Assembly: GCF_001467895.1 (NCBI RefSeq) | Contig: NZ_LNYO01000013.1 | Location: forward strand, 290,686-354,685 | DNA: 64,000 nucleotides | From: Legionella nautarum | Lineage (GTDB): Bacteria > Pseudomonadota > Gammaproteobacteria > Legionellales > Legionellaceae | Reading direction: 5' to 3' | Shown: one piece after another, positions 56,268 to 64,000 of the stretch | Layout: every line of letters begins with the position of its first letter | Position numbering within the stretch: the stretch's first letter is position 1 | Notes under the pieces: generated by a model | Database searches by the model: none | What the model saw: the letters and a program-made list of their open reading frames with translations, nothing else | What the model was told of the DNA's origin: nothing | Position numbers and translations under genes: made by a program

Positions 56268-58090
56268 TCTATTTCCACTGACTCGCGCAGCACTTTTAAA
56301 AAATGCAATCCATAGTGACTCAATTTGTGCTGACCTACTCCAGAAATATCTAATAACTCATCGAGAGTCTGGGGTTTGTCTTTCACCATTTGATGTAACG
56401 TTGTATCACTAAAGATCATAAACGGCGGTTTATTTTCTTCTTCAGCTAATTTTCGGCGTAGGGCGCGTAGCGCTTCGAATAAAGGTTCCTCAGTATTGGT
56501 TAGGGAATTTCGTTCTTTTACTTTAGTGTTTTTAGTTTTTAATTCTGGTTTAGGTAAAGTCAGAGAGACTTTTTCTTCTCCTTTAAGCACAGCAACGGCT
56601 TTTTTAGTTAAGCACAAGACATTAAAACGGTTAATATCTTGATAGCAATAATCCCGATGAATTAATTGCCAACCTAATTGTTTCCAGTAACTAGCTGTTT
56701 TGTCTTTACCAATGGCAAAAGTACTCAATTGCTCATGCCTAGCTTGTTGGATTTTCTCTGAAGTGCTTCCACGCAGCACATCAATGACATGAGTCATGCC
56801 GTAACTTTGGCGTAGGCGGTAAATACAGGATAGAAATTTTTGCGCATCTTGCGTAGCATCAATTGTTTGCGGCGGATTGTCGCAGATATCGCATTTATTG
56901 CAGCTTTGATCAGATTGCTCATCAAAATAGCGAAGCAAGATTTGCCGGCGACAATGCGTGGCTTCAGCAAAAGCCAGCATATGATTTAATTTGTTGGTTT
57001 CGATACGCTGTTGGGCCTCACTAGAAGTAGTTGCTATCCAACCGCGTAGTCTGCCACTATCTGCGGGATCATAGAGAAGCAAAGCAAGGGCCGGTAAGCC
57101 ATCTCGTCCGGCTCTTCCGGTTTCTTGATAATAACTTTCAATGGTTTTAGGTAAATCATAGTGAACCACAAAGCGCACATTCGGTTTATCAATACCCATC
57201 CCAAAGGCAATAGTGGCTACAACAATATCAATGTGATCATAACGAAATAAAGATTGCACCTCTCGGCGTTCACTGTGTGCAAGGCCGGCATGATAGGCTC
57301 TAGCGCGATAGCCTAATTCTTGTAATTTCAACGCTAAACGTTCCACACTATTGCGTGTACCACAATAAACAATACCCGATTGTTGATTTTGGCCGAGTAG
57401 AAACTCATTTAATTGTTTAATCGGATTATTTTTAATAATGACACTGTAATGAATATTAGGTCGATTGAAAGAAGCAATGAATTCTTTGGGCTGATAATTT
57501 AATTTCTTAACGATGTCTTGGCGTGTTTGCTGATCAGCCGTCGCTGTGAGCGCAATCACTGGAATCGTAGGAAAATGAGTTTTTAATAAACCCAAGGCCG
57601 CATATTCAGGGCGAAAATCGTGACCCCATTGGGAAATACAATGGGCTTCATCGATAGCAAATAAAGAAAGTTCGCATTCCTGTAAACGTTCAAGAAAAGC
57701 TTGGCTTAATAAACGTTCCGGCGCGATGTACAGTAAGTCGAGCTCGTTGTTATGCAGCTTAGTCAATACCTGTCTTGCTTCGTCACTTTTCAGTGAGGAA
57801 TTATAATAAGCAGCACGAATACCCTGTAATTTGAGTGCGGCAACCTGATCTTCCATCAATGCAATTAAGGGTGAAACCACAATAGCAACACCATGACGTA
57901 CTAAAGCTGGAATTTGGTAACAAAGTGATTTTCCCCCACCAGTCGGCATAAGGACTAAGACGTCATTGCCGTCAACGAGTTGATCAATGATGTCTGCCTG
58001 AGGGCTGCGGAACGAATCGAAGCCGAAATAATCCTTCAAAATACGATTAGTTTTGTTGTGGCTAGCTTGAGGATGTATTACAGTTTCCAT
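56264..58090 (-). CDS. recQ: ATP-dependent DNA helicase RecQ
   Basis: A 608-residue helicase (E. coli 609) with Walker A MPTGGGKSLCYQIPALV, DEAH box FAIDEAHCISQWGHDFRPEY with the aromatic-rich loop, motif VI YYQETGRAGRDGLP, RQC zinc site CRRQILLRYFDE...CNKCDICDNPP, and a C-terminal HRDC domain (FEALRALRRKLAEEENKPPF). It unwinds DNA at stalled forks and in recombination. Normal length, convergent with the dodecin gene. Confidence 0.97.
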   Translation of the reverse strand: METVIHPQASHNKTNRILKDYFGFDSFRSPQADIIDQLVDGNDVLVLMPTGGGKSLCYQIPALVRHGVAIVVSPLIALMEDQVAALKLQGIRAAYYNSSLKSDEARQVLTKLHNNELDLLYIAPERLLSQAFLERLQECELSLFAIDEAHCISQWGHDFRPEYAALGLLKTHFPTIPVIALTATADQQTRQDIVKKLNYQPKEFIASFNRPNIHYSVIIKNNPIKQLNEFLLGQNQQSGIVYCGTRNSVERLALKLQELGYRARAYHAGLAHSERREVQSLFRYDHIDIVVATIAFGMGIDKPNVRFVVHYDLPKTIESYYQETGRAGRDGLPALALLLYDPADSGRLRGWIATTSSEAQQRIETNKLNHMLAFAEATHCRRQILLRYFDEQSDQSCNKCDICDNPPQTIDATQDAQKFLSCIYRLRQSYGMTHVIDVLRGSTSEKIQQARHEQLSTFAIGKDKTASYWKQLGWQLIHRDYCYQDINRFNVLCLTKKAVAVLKGEEKVSLTLPKPELKTKNTKVKERNSLTNTEEPLFEALRALRRKLAEEENKPPFMIFSDTTLHQMVKDKPQTLDELLDISGVGQHKLSHYGLHFLKVLRESVEID

Positions 58091-58266
58091 GTGCTTTTCT
58101 TTTTATTTTTAGTCAGTTACACCTAAAGTCTTCTACCTAATTTTGCTAGGAGAGCGGCAATAATAGCATCTTTTAAAAAAACATCATAAGTATTGTAGGG
58201 ATAGTGATAATTAAGTTATGTTAGAACCTAAGTTCGCTAGTGTTTAAGAATAAATGGAAGAAGGTT

Positions 58267-59421
58267 ATGGATTTCAAATTGAGTGAAGAGCATATTGCTT
58301 TTCGAGACATGGCTGCAGAATTTGCACGCAATAAATTGGCGCCTAATGCTGAAAAATGGGATGAAAATAGTTATTTTCCAGTTGATATTTTGCGCGAGGC
58401 AGGAAGTCTTGGGATGGGAGGGATCGTCTCTTCTGAGGATATCGGCGGGTCGAATCTAAAACGTCTTGATGCTGCAATTATTTTTGAGCAGCTCGCAGCA
58501 GGTTGCATTACAACTAGTGCTTATCTTTCAATCCACAATATGGTTGTCTCCTTAATTGATCACTACGCTAATGAACATCTACGTAAAAAATGGGGCCCTC
58601 GTATTGCTTCACTAGAAGCGTTAGCCAGTTATTGCCTCACTGAACCTGACTCCGGCTCCGATGCAGCTTCCTTGAAAAGTCGTGCGGTCCGCGAAGGTGA
58701 TTATTATATTTTGAATGGGGCAAAATCGTTTATTTCAGGCGGTAGTGTCAGTGATATTTATTTGTGCATGGTGAGAACAGGGGATGATTCGCATCATGGC
58801 ATATCTTGTTTATTGGTTGAAAAAGATATGCCAGGGTTGAGCTTTGGCAAATTGGAAAAGAAAATGGGATGGCGAAGTCAGCCCACCTGTATGGTCTATT
58901 TTGAAAATTGCCGTGTCCCTGTGAGTAATCGAGTCGGTGAGGAGGGGATGGGATTTAAAATCGCTTTAAACGCATTGAATGGTGGGCGTGTTAATATTGC
59001 GTCCTGTTCTTTAGGCGGAGCCACCGCTTGTCTGCGTCTTACGCAAAAATACCTTCAAGAGCGAATCCAATTTGGCAAACCTTTATCCAAAATACAAGCC
59101 TTACGCTTTTATTTCGCCGATATGCTAACTGATTTTGAAGCAGCCCGATTGATGGTCTATCGTGCCGCTGATGCTTTAGATAAAGATGATTCCCAAGCGC
59201 CGATGTATTGTGCAATGGCTAAACGCTTGGCAACCGATGTGGCTTTTCGCATCTCTGATAAAGCGATGCAATTACACGGCGGTTATGGATATCTCCACGA
59301 TTATCAAATTGAACGCTTATTCCGCGATCTTAGAGTCCATCAAATTTTAGAAGGCACTAATGAAATCATGCGGGAAATTGTTGCTAAAGCAAGTTTGGAT
59401 GATGAATATTTTATTGATTAA
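58267..59421 (+). CDS. acyl-CoA dehydrogenase, probably isobutyryl-CoA
   Basis: A 384-residue flavoprotein starting at ATG 58267 (MDFKLSEEHIAFRDMA, GGAAG at 58256-58260); a GTG at 58240 would add nine unrelated residues. It has SYCLTEPDSGSDAASLKSRA, MQLHGGYGYLHDYQIERL and the catalytic Glu in HQILEGTNEIMREI. Together with the next two genes it fits isobutyryl-CoA dehydrogenase of valine degradation. A general short-chain acyl-CoA dehydrogenase is the alternative. Confidence 0.88.
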   Translation: MDFKLSEEHIAFRDMAAEFARNKLAPNAEKWDENSYFPVDILREAGSLGMGGIVSSEDIGGSNLKRLDAAIIFEQLAAGCITTSAYLSIHNMVVSLIDHYANEHLRKKWGPRIASLEALASYCLTEPDSGSDAASLKSRAVREGDYYILNGAKSFISGGSVSDIYLCMVRTGDDSHHGISCLLVEKDMPGLSFGKLEKKMGWRSQPTCMVYFENCRVPVSNRVGEEGMGFKIALNALNGGRVNIASCSLGGATACLRLTQKYLQERIQFGKPLSKIQALRFYFADMLTDFEAARLMVYRAADALDKDDSQAPMYCAMAKRLATDVAFRISDKAMQLHGGYGYLHDYQIERLFRDLRVHQILEGTNEIMREIVAKASLDDEYFID

Positions 59422-59433
59422 CAGGAGTTTTAA

Positions 59434-60210
59434 ATGAATTTTATCGAACAAGATTTAGATAGTGACGGCATCTTAACGCTCACTCTAAATCGCCCCGAAA
59501 AACTAAATGCCCTAAGCACTGAAGTGTTGCATGCCCTAGATGAAATTTTTGACTCGGCTAAAGATAATCGCAAGGTTAAGGCCTTGTTGCTGACTGGTTC
59601 AGGCAAAGCCTTTTGCGCGGGAGCTGATATTTCCCGTCTTGCCGAATGTAATGCAGAAACGGGCTACCAATTTGCCTGCCAAGGGCAAGCTATTTTTAGA
59701 AAATTAGAAATGATGGGTAAACCTTCCCTTGCAGCAATTAATGGCTTTGCCTTTGGCGGTGGCTGTGAACTATCGATTGCCGCAACCATGCGTATTGCTG
59801 CTACTAGCGCTCAATTTGGTCAACCTGAAGTAAAACTGGGGGTAATTCCTGGTTATGGCGGTACACAACGCTTGGCACGATTAATAGGTAAAGGACGCGC
59901 GATGGATCTCTGTTTAACAGGTCGATTTATCGATGCTGAAACGGCTCTGAAGTGGGGATTAGTCAGCGAAGTCGTTGCTCCTGAAAACCTGCTAGAGCAT
60001 GGAAAGCAAATTTTAAAAGGCATTCTTTCGATGGCGCCTTTAGCGATTGCTAGTGTTATGGAAGTTATTGATCGCGGTTATGATCTGTCTTTAACCGATG
60101 CGCTACATTTAGAAGCTGTTCATTTCGCTAAAGTCTGTGCCAGCGAAGATAAAAAAGAGGGCGTCTCTGCATTTTTAGCTAAGCGCAAAGCAGAGTTTAA
60201 AGGGGAATAG
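59434..60210 (+). CDS. enoyl-CoA hydratase
   Basis: A 258-residue crotonase-fold enzyme. It contains LNRPEKLNALSTEVLHALDE, GSGKAFCAGADISRLAEC (oxyanion loop), ALNGFAFGGGCELSIAA-like INGFAFGGGCELSIAATMRI and the two catalytic Glu region FGQPEVKLGVIPGYGGTQRL. In this operon it is likely the methacrylyl-CoA hydratase step. It is 12 bases after the dehydrogenase gene and abuts the hydrolase gene. Confidence 0.92.
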   Translation: MNFIEQDLDSDGILTLTLNRPEKLNALSTEVLHALDEIFDSAKDNRKVKALLLTGSGKAFCAGADISRLAECNAETGYQFACQGQAIFRKLEMMGKPSLAAINGFAFGGGCELSIAATMRIAATSAQFGQPEVKLGVIPGYGGTQRLARLIGKGRAMDLCLTGRFIDAETALKWGLVSEVVAPENLLEHGKQILKGILSMAPLAIASVMEVIDRGYDLSLTDALHLEAVHFAKVCASEDKKEGVSAFLAKRKAEFKGE

Positions 60211-60213
60211 GTG

Positions 60214-61278
60214 ATGACAGCAGATATCGCTTTCAGGCAAGAAGGTCAGATAGGATTAGTCACCTTAAAACGTGCTCAAGCTCTCAATGCGCTTAACTTG
60301 CCCATGATTAAAGCTTTTCAGCAGCAATTACAGCTATGGCGATCTGATGCCCGAATTCAGGCGATTGTAGTGCAAGGTGAAGGGGGCAAAGCCTTTTGCG
60401 CTGGTGGTGATGTGCGCTGGCTCTACGAAGCAGGATTAGCCAAAAATCCTGAACAAATGCAGTTTTTTTGGCATGAATATCGTTTAAACCATTATATTCA
60501 TCATTATCCTAAGCCTTATATTTCCCTGATGGATGGGATAACGATGGGGGGCGGAGTAGGGATTTCCCTCCATGGTTCCCATCCAGTGGCTACAGAGCGC
60601 TTTATTTTTGCTATGCCAGAGACGGGAATTGGTTTTTTCCCTGATATCGGTGCGAGTTATTTGCTCGCACGTTGTCCAGAGCAAATTGGCATTTATTTAG
60701 GATTAACTGGCAATCGCTTAAATGCCAAAGATGCTTATTCAGTGGGTTTAGTAAATCAGGTCATTCACTCTGAGCAACTTCCAAGCCTCTTAGCTAGCCT
60801 TATTAAATCGGATTTATCATCTAATGCACATCAGCAAGTTAACGCCTGTTTGCAACAATTTGCAGTGCCAATTACTGAGGCAGCGATCGATAATGATAAA
60901 GCAAAAATTAAACCCTGTTTTTCAGGAGAAACTGTAGAGAAAATTATTGCTGCGCTGCAAAATCGAGGGGATGACTGGGCAAAATCTATTTTGCAAAACT
61001 TAGAACAAAAAGCGCCACTCAGTTTAAAAGTGACCTTAGCACAAATTCAAAAAGCAAAATCCTTATCAATGGGAGATTGTGTAAAAATGGATTATTGCTT
61101 AGTAAGTCAATTCATGAAGGATTCAGATTTCTATGAAGGGGTGAGAGCATTACTCGTTGATAAAGATAAAAATCCACATTGGCAACCAGAGAGTTTATCT
61201 GCTGTGACTAGCGCGAAGGTTGCAGATTATTTTGAGTGTGGACAGGAAGAGCTTGAGTTGATTGAGCAGGATTCGTGA
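60214..61278 (+). CDS. 3-hydroxyisobutyryl-CoA hydrolase
   Basis: A 354-residue crotonase-fold hydrolase with GEGGKAFCAGGDVRWLYEAG, ISLMDGITMGGGVGISLHGS and AMPETGIGFFPDIGASYLL, the pattern specific for HIBCH-type enzymes. It releases 3-hydroxyisobutyrate from its CoA ester in valine degradation. ATG 60214 is 8 bases past GGGGA (60202 on); a GTG at 60211 is the alternative. Third of three genes. The next steps (mmsA/mmsB) are not in the window. Confidence 0.9.
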   Translation: MTADIAFRQEGQIGLVTLKRAQALNALNLPMIKAFQQQLQLWRSDARIQAIVVQGEGGKAFCAGGDVRWLYEAGLAKNPEQMQFFWHEYRLNHYIHHYPKPYISLMDGITMGGGVGISLHGSHPVATERFIFAMPETGIGFFPDIGASYLLARCPEQIGIYLGLTGNRLNAKDAYSVGLVNQVIHSEQLPSLLASLIKSDLSSNAHQQVNACLQQFAVPITEAAIDNDKAKIKPCFSGETVEKIIAALQNRGDDWAKSILQNLEQKAPLSLKVTLAQIQKAKSLSMGDCVKMDYCLVSQFMKDSDFYEGVRALLVDKDKNPHWQPESLSAVTSAKVADYFECGQEELELIEQDS

Positions 61279-61281
61279 TTC

Positions 61282-61326
61282 ATTGACATGCAACAACGCC
61301 GGCTTCACCGCGGGGTTCATGTCAAT
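61282..61326. repeat. inverted repeat containing CATGCAACAACGCCGG
   Basis: ATTGACATG (61282-61290) and CATGTCAAT (61318-61326) pair around a loop containing CAACAACGCCGG. The string CATGCAACAACGCCGG also occurs in element copy 1 (from 11944), so this is a short related derivative. It is followed by CTTTTTC and may serve as terminator of the valine operon. Confidence 0.5.
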
Positions 61327-61435
61327 CTTTTTCATACGATGAATCTCATACACGTCTATACTAATTACGAAACAAAATTGTCTGTTCCTGTCATTTCCCT
61401 TAAAATGCATGATCTAATTCATCATAGGTTTGTTT

Positions 61436-63016
61436 ATGTCTGATTTTTACCAGGATTTCAATAAGCGGCGAACGTTCGCTATTATTTCGCATCCCGATGC
61501 CGGTAAAACTACCGTTACGGAAAAATTGTTGCTATTCGGAGGTGCAATTCAGCTTGCGGGGACGGTGAAAGGGCGTAAAGCCGATCGGCATGCTACTTCT
61601 GATTGGATGGAAATGGAGAAAGAGCGAGGGATTTCTATCACGACTTCTGTGATGCAGTTTGTTCATAACCAGCATGTCATGAATTTACTTGATACCCCAG
61701 GGCACGAAGATTTCTCTGAGGATACTTATCGTACTCTAACGGCTGTTGATTCTGCTCTGATGGTAATCGATGTGGCAAAGGGGGTTGAGGAGAGGACGGT
61801 TAAGTTGATGGAAGTTTGTCGTTTGCGTGACACACCGATTATGACTTTTATCAATAAATTAGATCGTGAAGGTCGTGAGCCTATTAGTTTATTAGACGAA
61901 GTGGAAACAGTGTTAGGTATTCAATGTGCCCCCGTGACTTGGCCAATAGGCATGGGAAAACGGTTTAAAGGAATTTATCATCTTTACCAAGATACTGTTT
62001 ACCTCTATCAAGCCGGTAAAAATGCACAGAAGCAGGAAGCAACACAAATCAAAGGTATAGCTAATCCTGAATTGGATGCTTTGCTTGGTGATGTTGCACA
62101 AGAATTACGTGACGAGATTGAGCTAGTCAAGGGGGCCTCTCATGAATTTAAGCTTGAAGATTATTTATCTGGAAAGATGACTCCAGTCTATTTTGGCTCG
62201 GCGATTAATAATTTTGGTATTAAAGAATTATTAGATGATTTTGCTGAATATGCACCAGGACCACTGTCACGAGCTGCACTTGAACGTCAAGTGAGTCCAG
62301 GCGAAGATGCATTTAGTGGTTTTGTCTTTAAAATTCAAGCAAATATGGACCCCAAACACCGTGATCGCATCGCTTTTTTACGCATCTGTTCTGGAACGTT
62401 TAAAAAGGGAATGAAATTAAACCATCTACGCCTAGGCAAGGAAGTTCAAATTGCTAATGCGCTTACTTTCATGGCAGGCGATCGCTCCCATGCAGAAATG
62501 GCAATGGCGGGTGACATCATTGGTCTCCACAACCATGGCACTATTCGTATCGGTGATACTTTTACTCAAGGAGAAATTTTAAAATTTACTGGTATCCCAA
62601 ATTTCGCACCGGAGCTTTTCCGCTTGGTTCGTTTAAAAGATCCACTAAAAAGTAAGGCATTACTTAAAGGATTAATTGAATTGTCTGAAGAGGGGGCAAC
62701 CCAAGTATTTAGACCATTGAATAGTAATCAATTAATACTCGGTGCAGTAGGGGTTTTGCAGTTTGATGTTGTTGCTCATCGATTACAGCATGAGTACAAA
62801 GTGGATTGCATTTATGAGGCGGTTAATGTCAGTTGCGCACGTTGGGTTTATGCTGAGGATGATAAAGCAATGAGCGAATTTCGTATCAAAGCGCATGATT
62901 ATCTGGCTCTAGATGGAAGTGATACTCTGATGTATTTAGCGCCTACCAGAGTGAATTTAACGATGGCCCAAGAGCGCTATCCTAAAATTCAGTTTTCAGC
63001 AACGCGAGAGCATTGA
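61436..63016 (+). CDS. prfC: peptide chain release factor 3
   Basis: A 526-residue GTPase that recycles RF1/RF2. G1 [31 protein letters not shown] (switch I), [18 protein letters not shown] (G3) and [14 protein letters not shown] (NKxD, G4) are intact. It has the family's [23 protein letters not shown] 61436 gives [18 protein letters not shown], matching other RF3 starts; TTG 61430 is not required. Monocistronic. Confidence 0.96.
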   Translation: MSDFYQDFNKRRTFAIISHPDAGKTTVTEKLLLFGGAIQLAGTVKGRKADRHATSDWMEMEKERGISITTSVMQFVHNQHVMNLLDTPGHEDFSEDTYRTLTAVDSALMVIDVAKGVEERTVKLMEVCRLRDTPIMTFINKLDREGREPISLLDEVETVLGIQCAPVTWPIGMGKRFKGIYHLYQDTVYLYQAGKNAQKQEATQIKGIANPELDALLGDVAQELRDEIELVKGASHEFKLEDYLSGKMTPVYFGSAINNFGIKELLDDFAEYAPGPLSRAALERQVSPGEDAFSGFVFKIQANMDPKHRDRIAFLRICSGTFKKGMKLNHLRLGKEVQIANALTFMAGDRSHAEMAMAGDIIGLHNHGTIRIGDTFTQGEILKFTGIPNFAPELFRLVRLKDPLKSKALLKGLIELSEEGATQVFRPLNSNQLILGAVGVLQFDVVAHRLQHEYKVDCIYEAVNVSCARWVYAEDDKAMSEFRIKAHDYLALDGSDTLMYLAPTRVNLTMAQERYPKIQFSATREH

Positions 63017-63164
63017 TATTTAGCGTACATCATTCCAGGGTGTGGTAATCGGAGATCCTGGGCCCCCTACGTCAATCCCGAGCATAGCGAAATATCTAAC
63101 ACATACAAAATTGACATACGCTTTGCTCGAGATAACTTACTCAGTGTGAGCAAGAGCTATTACA

Positions 63165-63554
63165 TTAAATTGTACACTTTGCAGTAATGTCGCTTGGGCC
63201 TTTATTAAGTAGTTTTACTACTGCTCTACCATCAGCCTCGAGAATAAGTTTGGATCCAGATGCTATGTTAAAGGTTCGAGGAGGCTCTCCACTATTGACC
63301 GTTTCATTGTTTACTTTGCTTGATTTAAGAACCATTTCAACAACAATGTCATTACTCTCATCTTCGCTGAAAATAGTACAAGTTGCGGTCATTTTGTGAT
63401 AATAAGGATTCCCAACCATGATGGGGCTATTAGCAAGAAGCTTATATTCAAAGCTTGCTCCGGGTCCGGGCATAAGATTGTAGGTCATTGCCAGCACGTT
63501 TGTGCAGAATAGTGAACCTGCGCACAACAAACTATAGCCAATTTTTCGCAGCAT
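63165..63554 (-). CDS. secreted protein of unknown function
   Basis: A 129-residue protein with signal peptide (YSLLCAGSLFCTNVLA). The mature part has two Cys likely paired (TATCTIFSEDESND near the middle and ITAKCTI at the end), YNLMPGPGASFEYKL and SGSKLILEADGRAVVKLLNK; it looks like a beta-sandwich. No family recognised. A GTAATAGCTC repeat begins 2 bases after its stop. Confidence 0.6.
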   Translation of the reverse strand: MLRKIGYSLLCAGSLFCTNVLAMTYNLMPGPGASFEYKLLANSPIMVGNPYYHKMTATCTIFSEDESNDIVVEMVLKSSKVNNETVNSGEPPRTFNIASGSKLILEADGRAVVKLLNKGPSDITAKCTI

Positions 63555-63681
63555 TAAAATCTCCTAGTTAAAAATCAGGAGTTAAGATACCGTTATTTTA
63601 TACCTAAGGCAATGAGTGTTTTTTAAAGAGCATTCTCTTATTAGCTTATCTCTAAGTATTTTAGACTGAGATTAATAGATA

Positions 63682-63713
63682 CTTTGATGAAGCAAGCGTT
63701 TACTTCATCAAAG
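63682..63713. terminator. inverted repeat downstream of pntB
   Basis: CTTTGATGAAG (63682-63692) and CTTCATCAAAG (63703-63713) form a perfect 11-bp stem with a 10-base loop, starting 5 bases past the pntB stop on the minus strand. There is no clear T tract, so it is a terminator-like hairpin. Confidence 0.5.
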
Positions 63714-63718
63714 CCTAA

Positions 63719-64000
63719 TTAAATTTCTGCTAATGCTTTGGCAATTGATTCAGTCATTATTTTCGCATCGCCGAAAAGCATATAGGTATTATCGTGGTAG
63801 AACAAATCATTTTCTACACCGGCATATCCAGGGGAAAGACTTCTTTTTACAAACAAAATAGTTTTGGTTTTCTCAACCTCAAGAACCGGCATTCCATAGA
63901 TAGGAGAGCTCGGGTCTGTCTTCGCCGCCGGATTAGTAATGTCATTTGCACCGATAACAAAGGCAACATCGGCCGTAGCAAAATCACGATTAATTTCACT
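63719..64000 (-). CDS. pntB: NAD(P) transhydrogenase beta subunit, C-terminal part
   Basis: Open on the minus strand from the window edge to a TAA at 63719-63721; 93 residues are visible. It reads [60 protein letters not shown], the highly conserved NADP-binding domain III of PntB. The proton-translocating enzyme balances NADH and NADPH. The 5' part lies outside the window. Confidence 0.95.
   Translation of the reverse strand, partial: SEINRDFATADVAFVIGANDITNPAAKTDPSSPIYGMPVLEVEKTKTILFVKRSLSPGYAGVENDLFYHDNTYMLFGDAKIMTESIAKALAEI

Noticed and set aside
58267-61278. Complete valine degradation pathway
   Set aside because: Only the three middle steps are encoded; the transaminase/branched-chain dehydrogenase and mmsA/mmsB are not in the window.

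Overview
The window is a chromosomal segment from a gamma-proteobacterium, almost certainly a Legionella species other than L. pneumophila. This rests on the low-GC sequence, Legionella-type hypothetical families (DUF4785, probable DUF5630), candidate Dot/Icm effector genes between housekeeping genes, and FleQ, SohB, Ccm, MreBCD, ClpSA and Icd in one neighbourhood. The species call is inference from content; no 16S or other marker is present. No rRNA, tRNA, CRISPR array, prophage or insertion-sequence transposase was seen.

Layout. 1-11.8 kb: the end of an M20 peptidase, comEA, mreBCD (cell shape), rluE, icd, a decayed gene remnant, clpS-clpA, then a lipopolysaccharide pair (family 2 glycosyltransferase and O-antigen ligase) and a YopT-like cysteine protease candidate effector. 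11.8-20.1 kb: a 290-bp palindromic element, a YddA/SbmA-like ABC exporter, a DUF2089/membrane-protein pair, a Phd-VapC toxin-antitoxin module with a visible operator, and the polyamine importer potABCD headed by a small Cys-rich secreted protein. 20.2-31 kb: rmuC, a DUF4785 protein and a secreted alpha/beta hydrolase (one operon), ligA, a peptide-type ABC uptake operon without an ATPase gene, and a small membrane protein. 31-40.5 kb: a second copy of the palindromic element with its core inverted, dnaE, a duplicated Cys-rich secreted protein, fleQ, a Lys/Glu-rich protein, sohB and two Legionella-type orphan proteins. 40.7-45 kb: a tripartite EmrAB-TolC-like efflux operon. 45-54.4 kb: the cytochrome c maturation genes ccmABCDEFGHI, interrupted after ccmB by a GT-C-type membrane protein and a candidate effector. 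54.5-64 kb: a secreted orphan, an alpha/beta hydrolase, dodecin, recQ, a three-gene valine (isobutyryl-CoA) degradation operon, prfC, a secreted orphan and the 3' end of pntB.

Many operons are tightly packed with 4-base ATGA overlaps (mreC/mreD, potB/potC, potC/potD, emrA/emrB, ccmA/B, C/D, F/G, G/H). Intergenic gaps carry several families of short dispersed palindromes. The most interesting items are the YopT-like protease, the pair of palindromic elements differing by inversion of their core, the split ccm locus with its cargo, the two internally duplicated Cys-rich secreted proteins, and inverted repeats over the icd and toxin-antitoxin promoters. All family assignments come from reading motifs; no database search was run.
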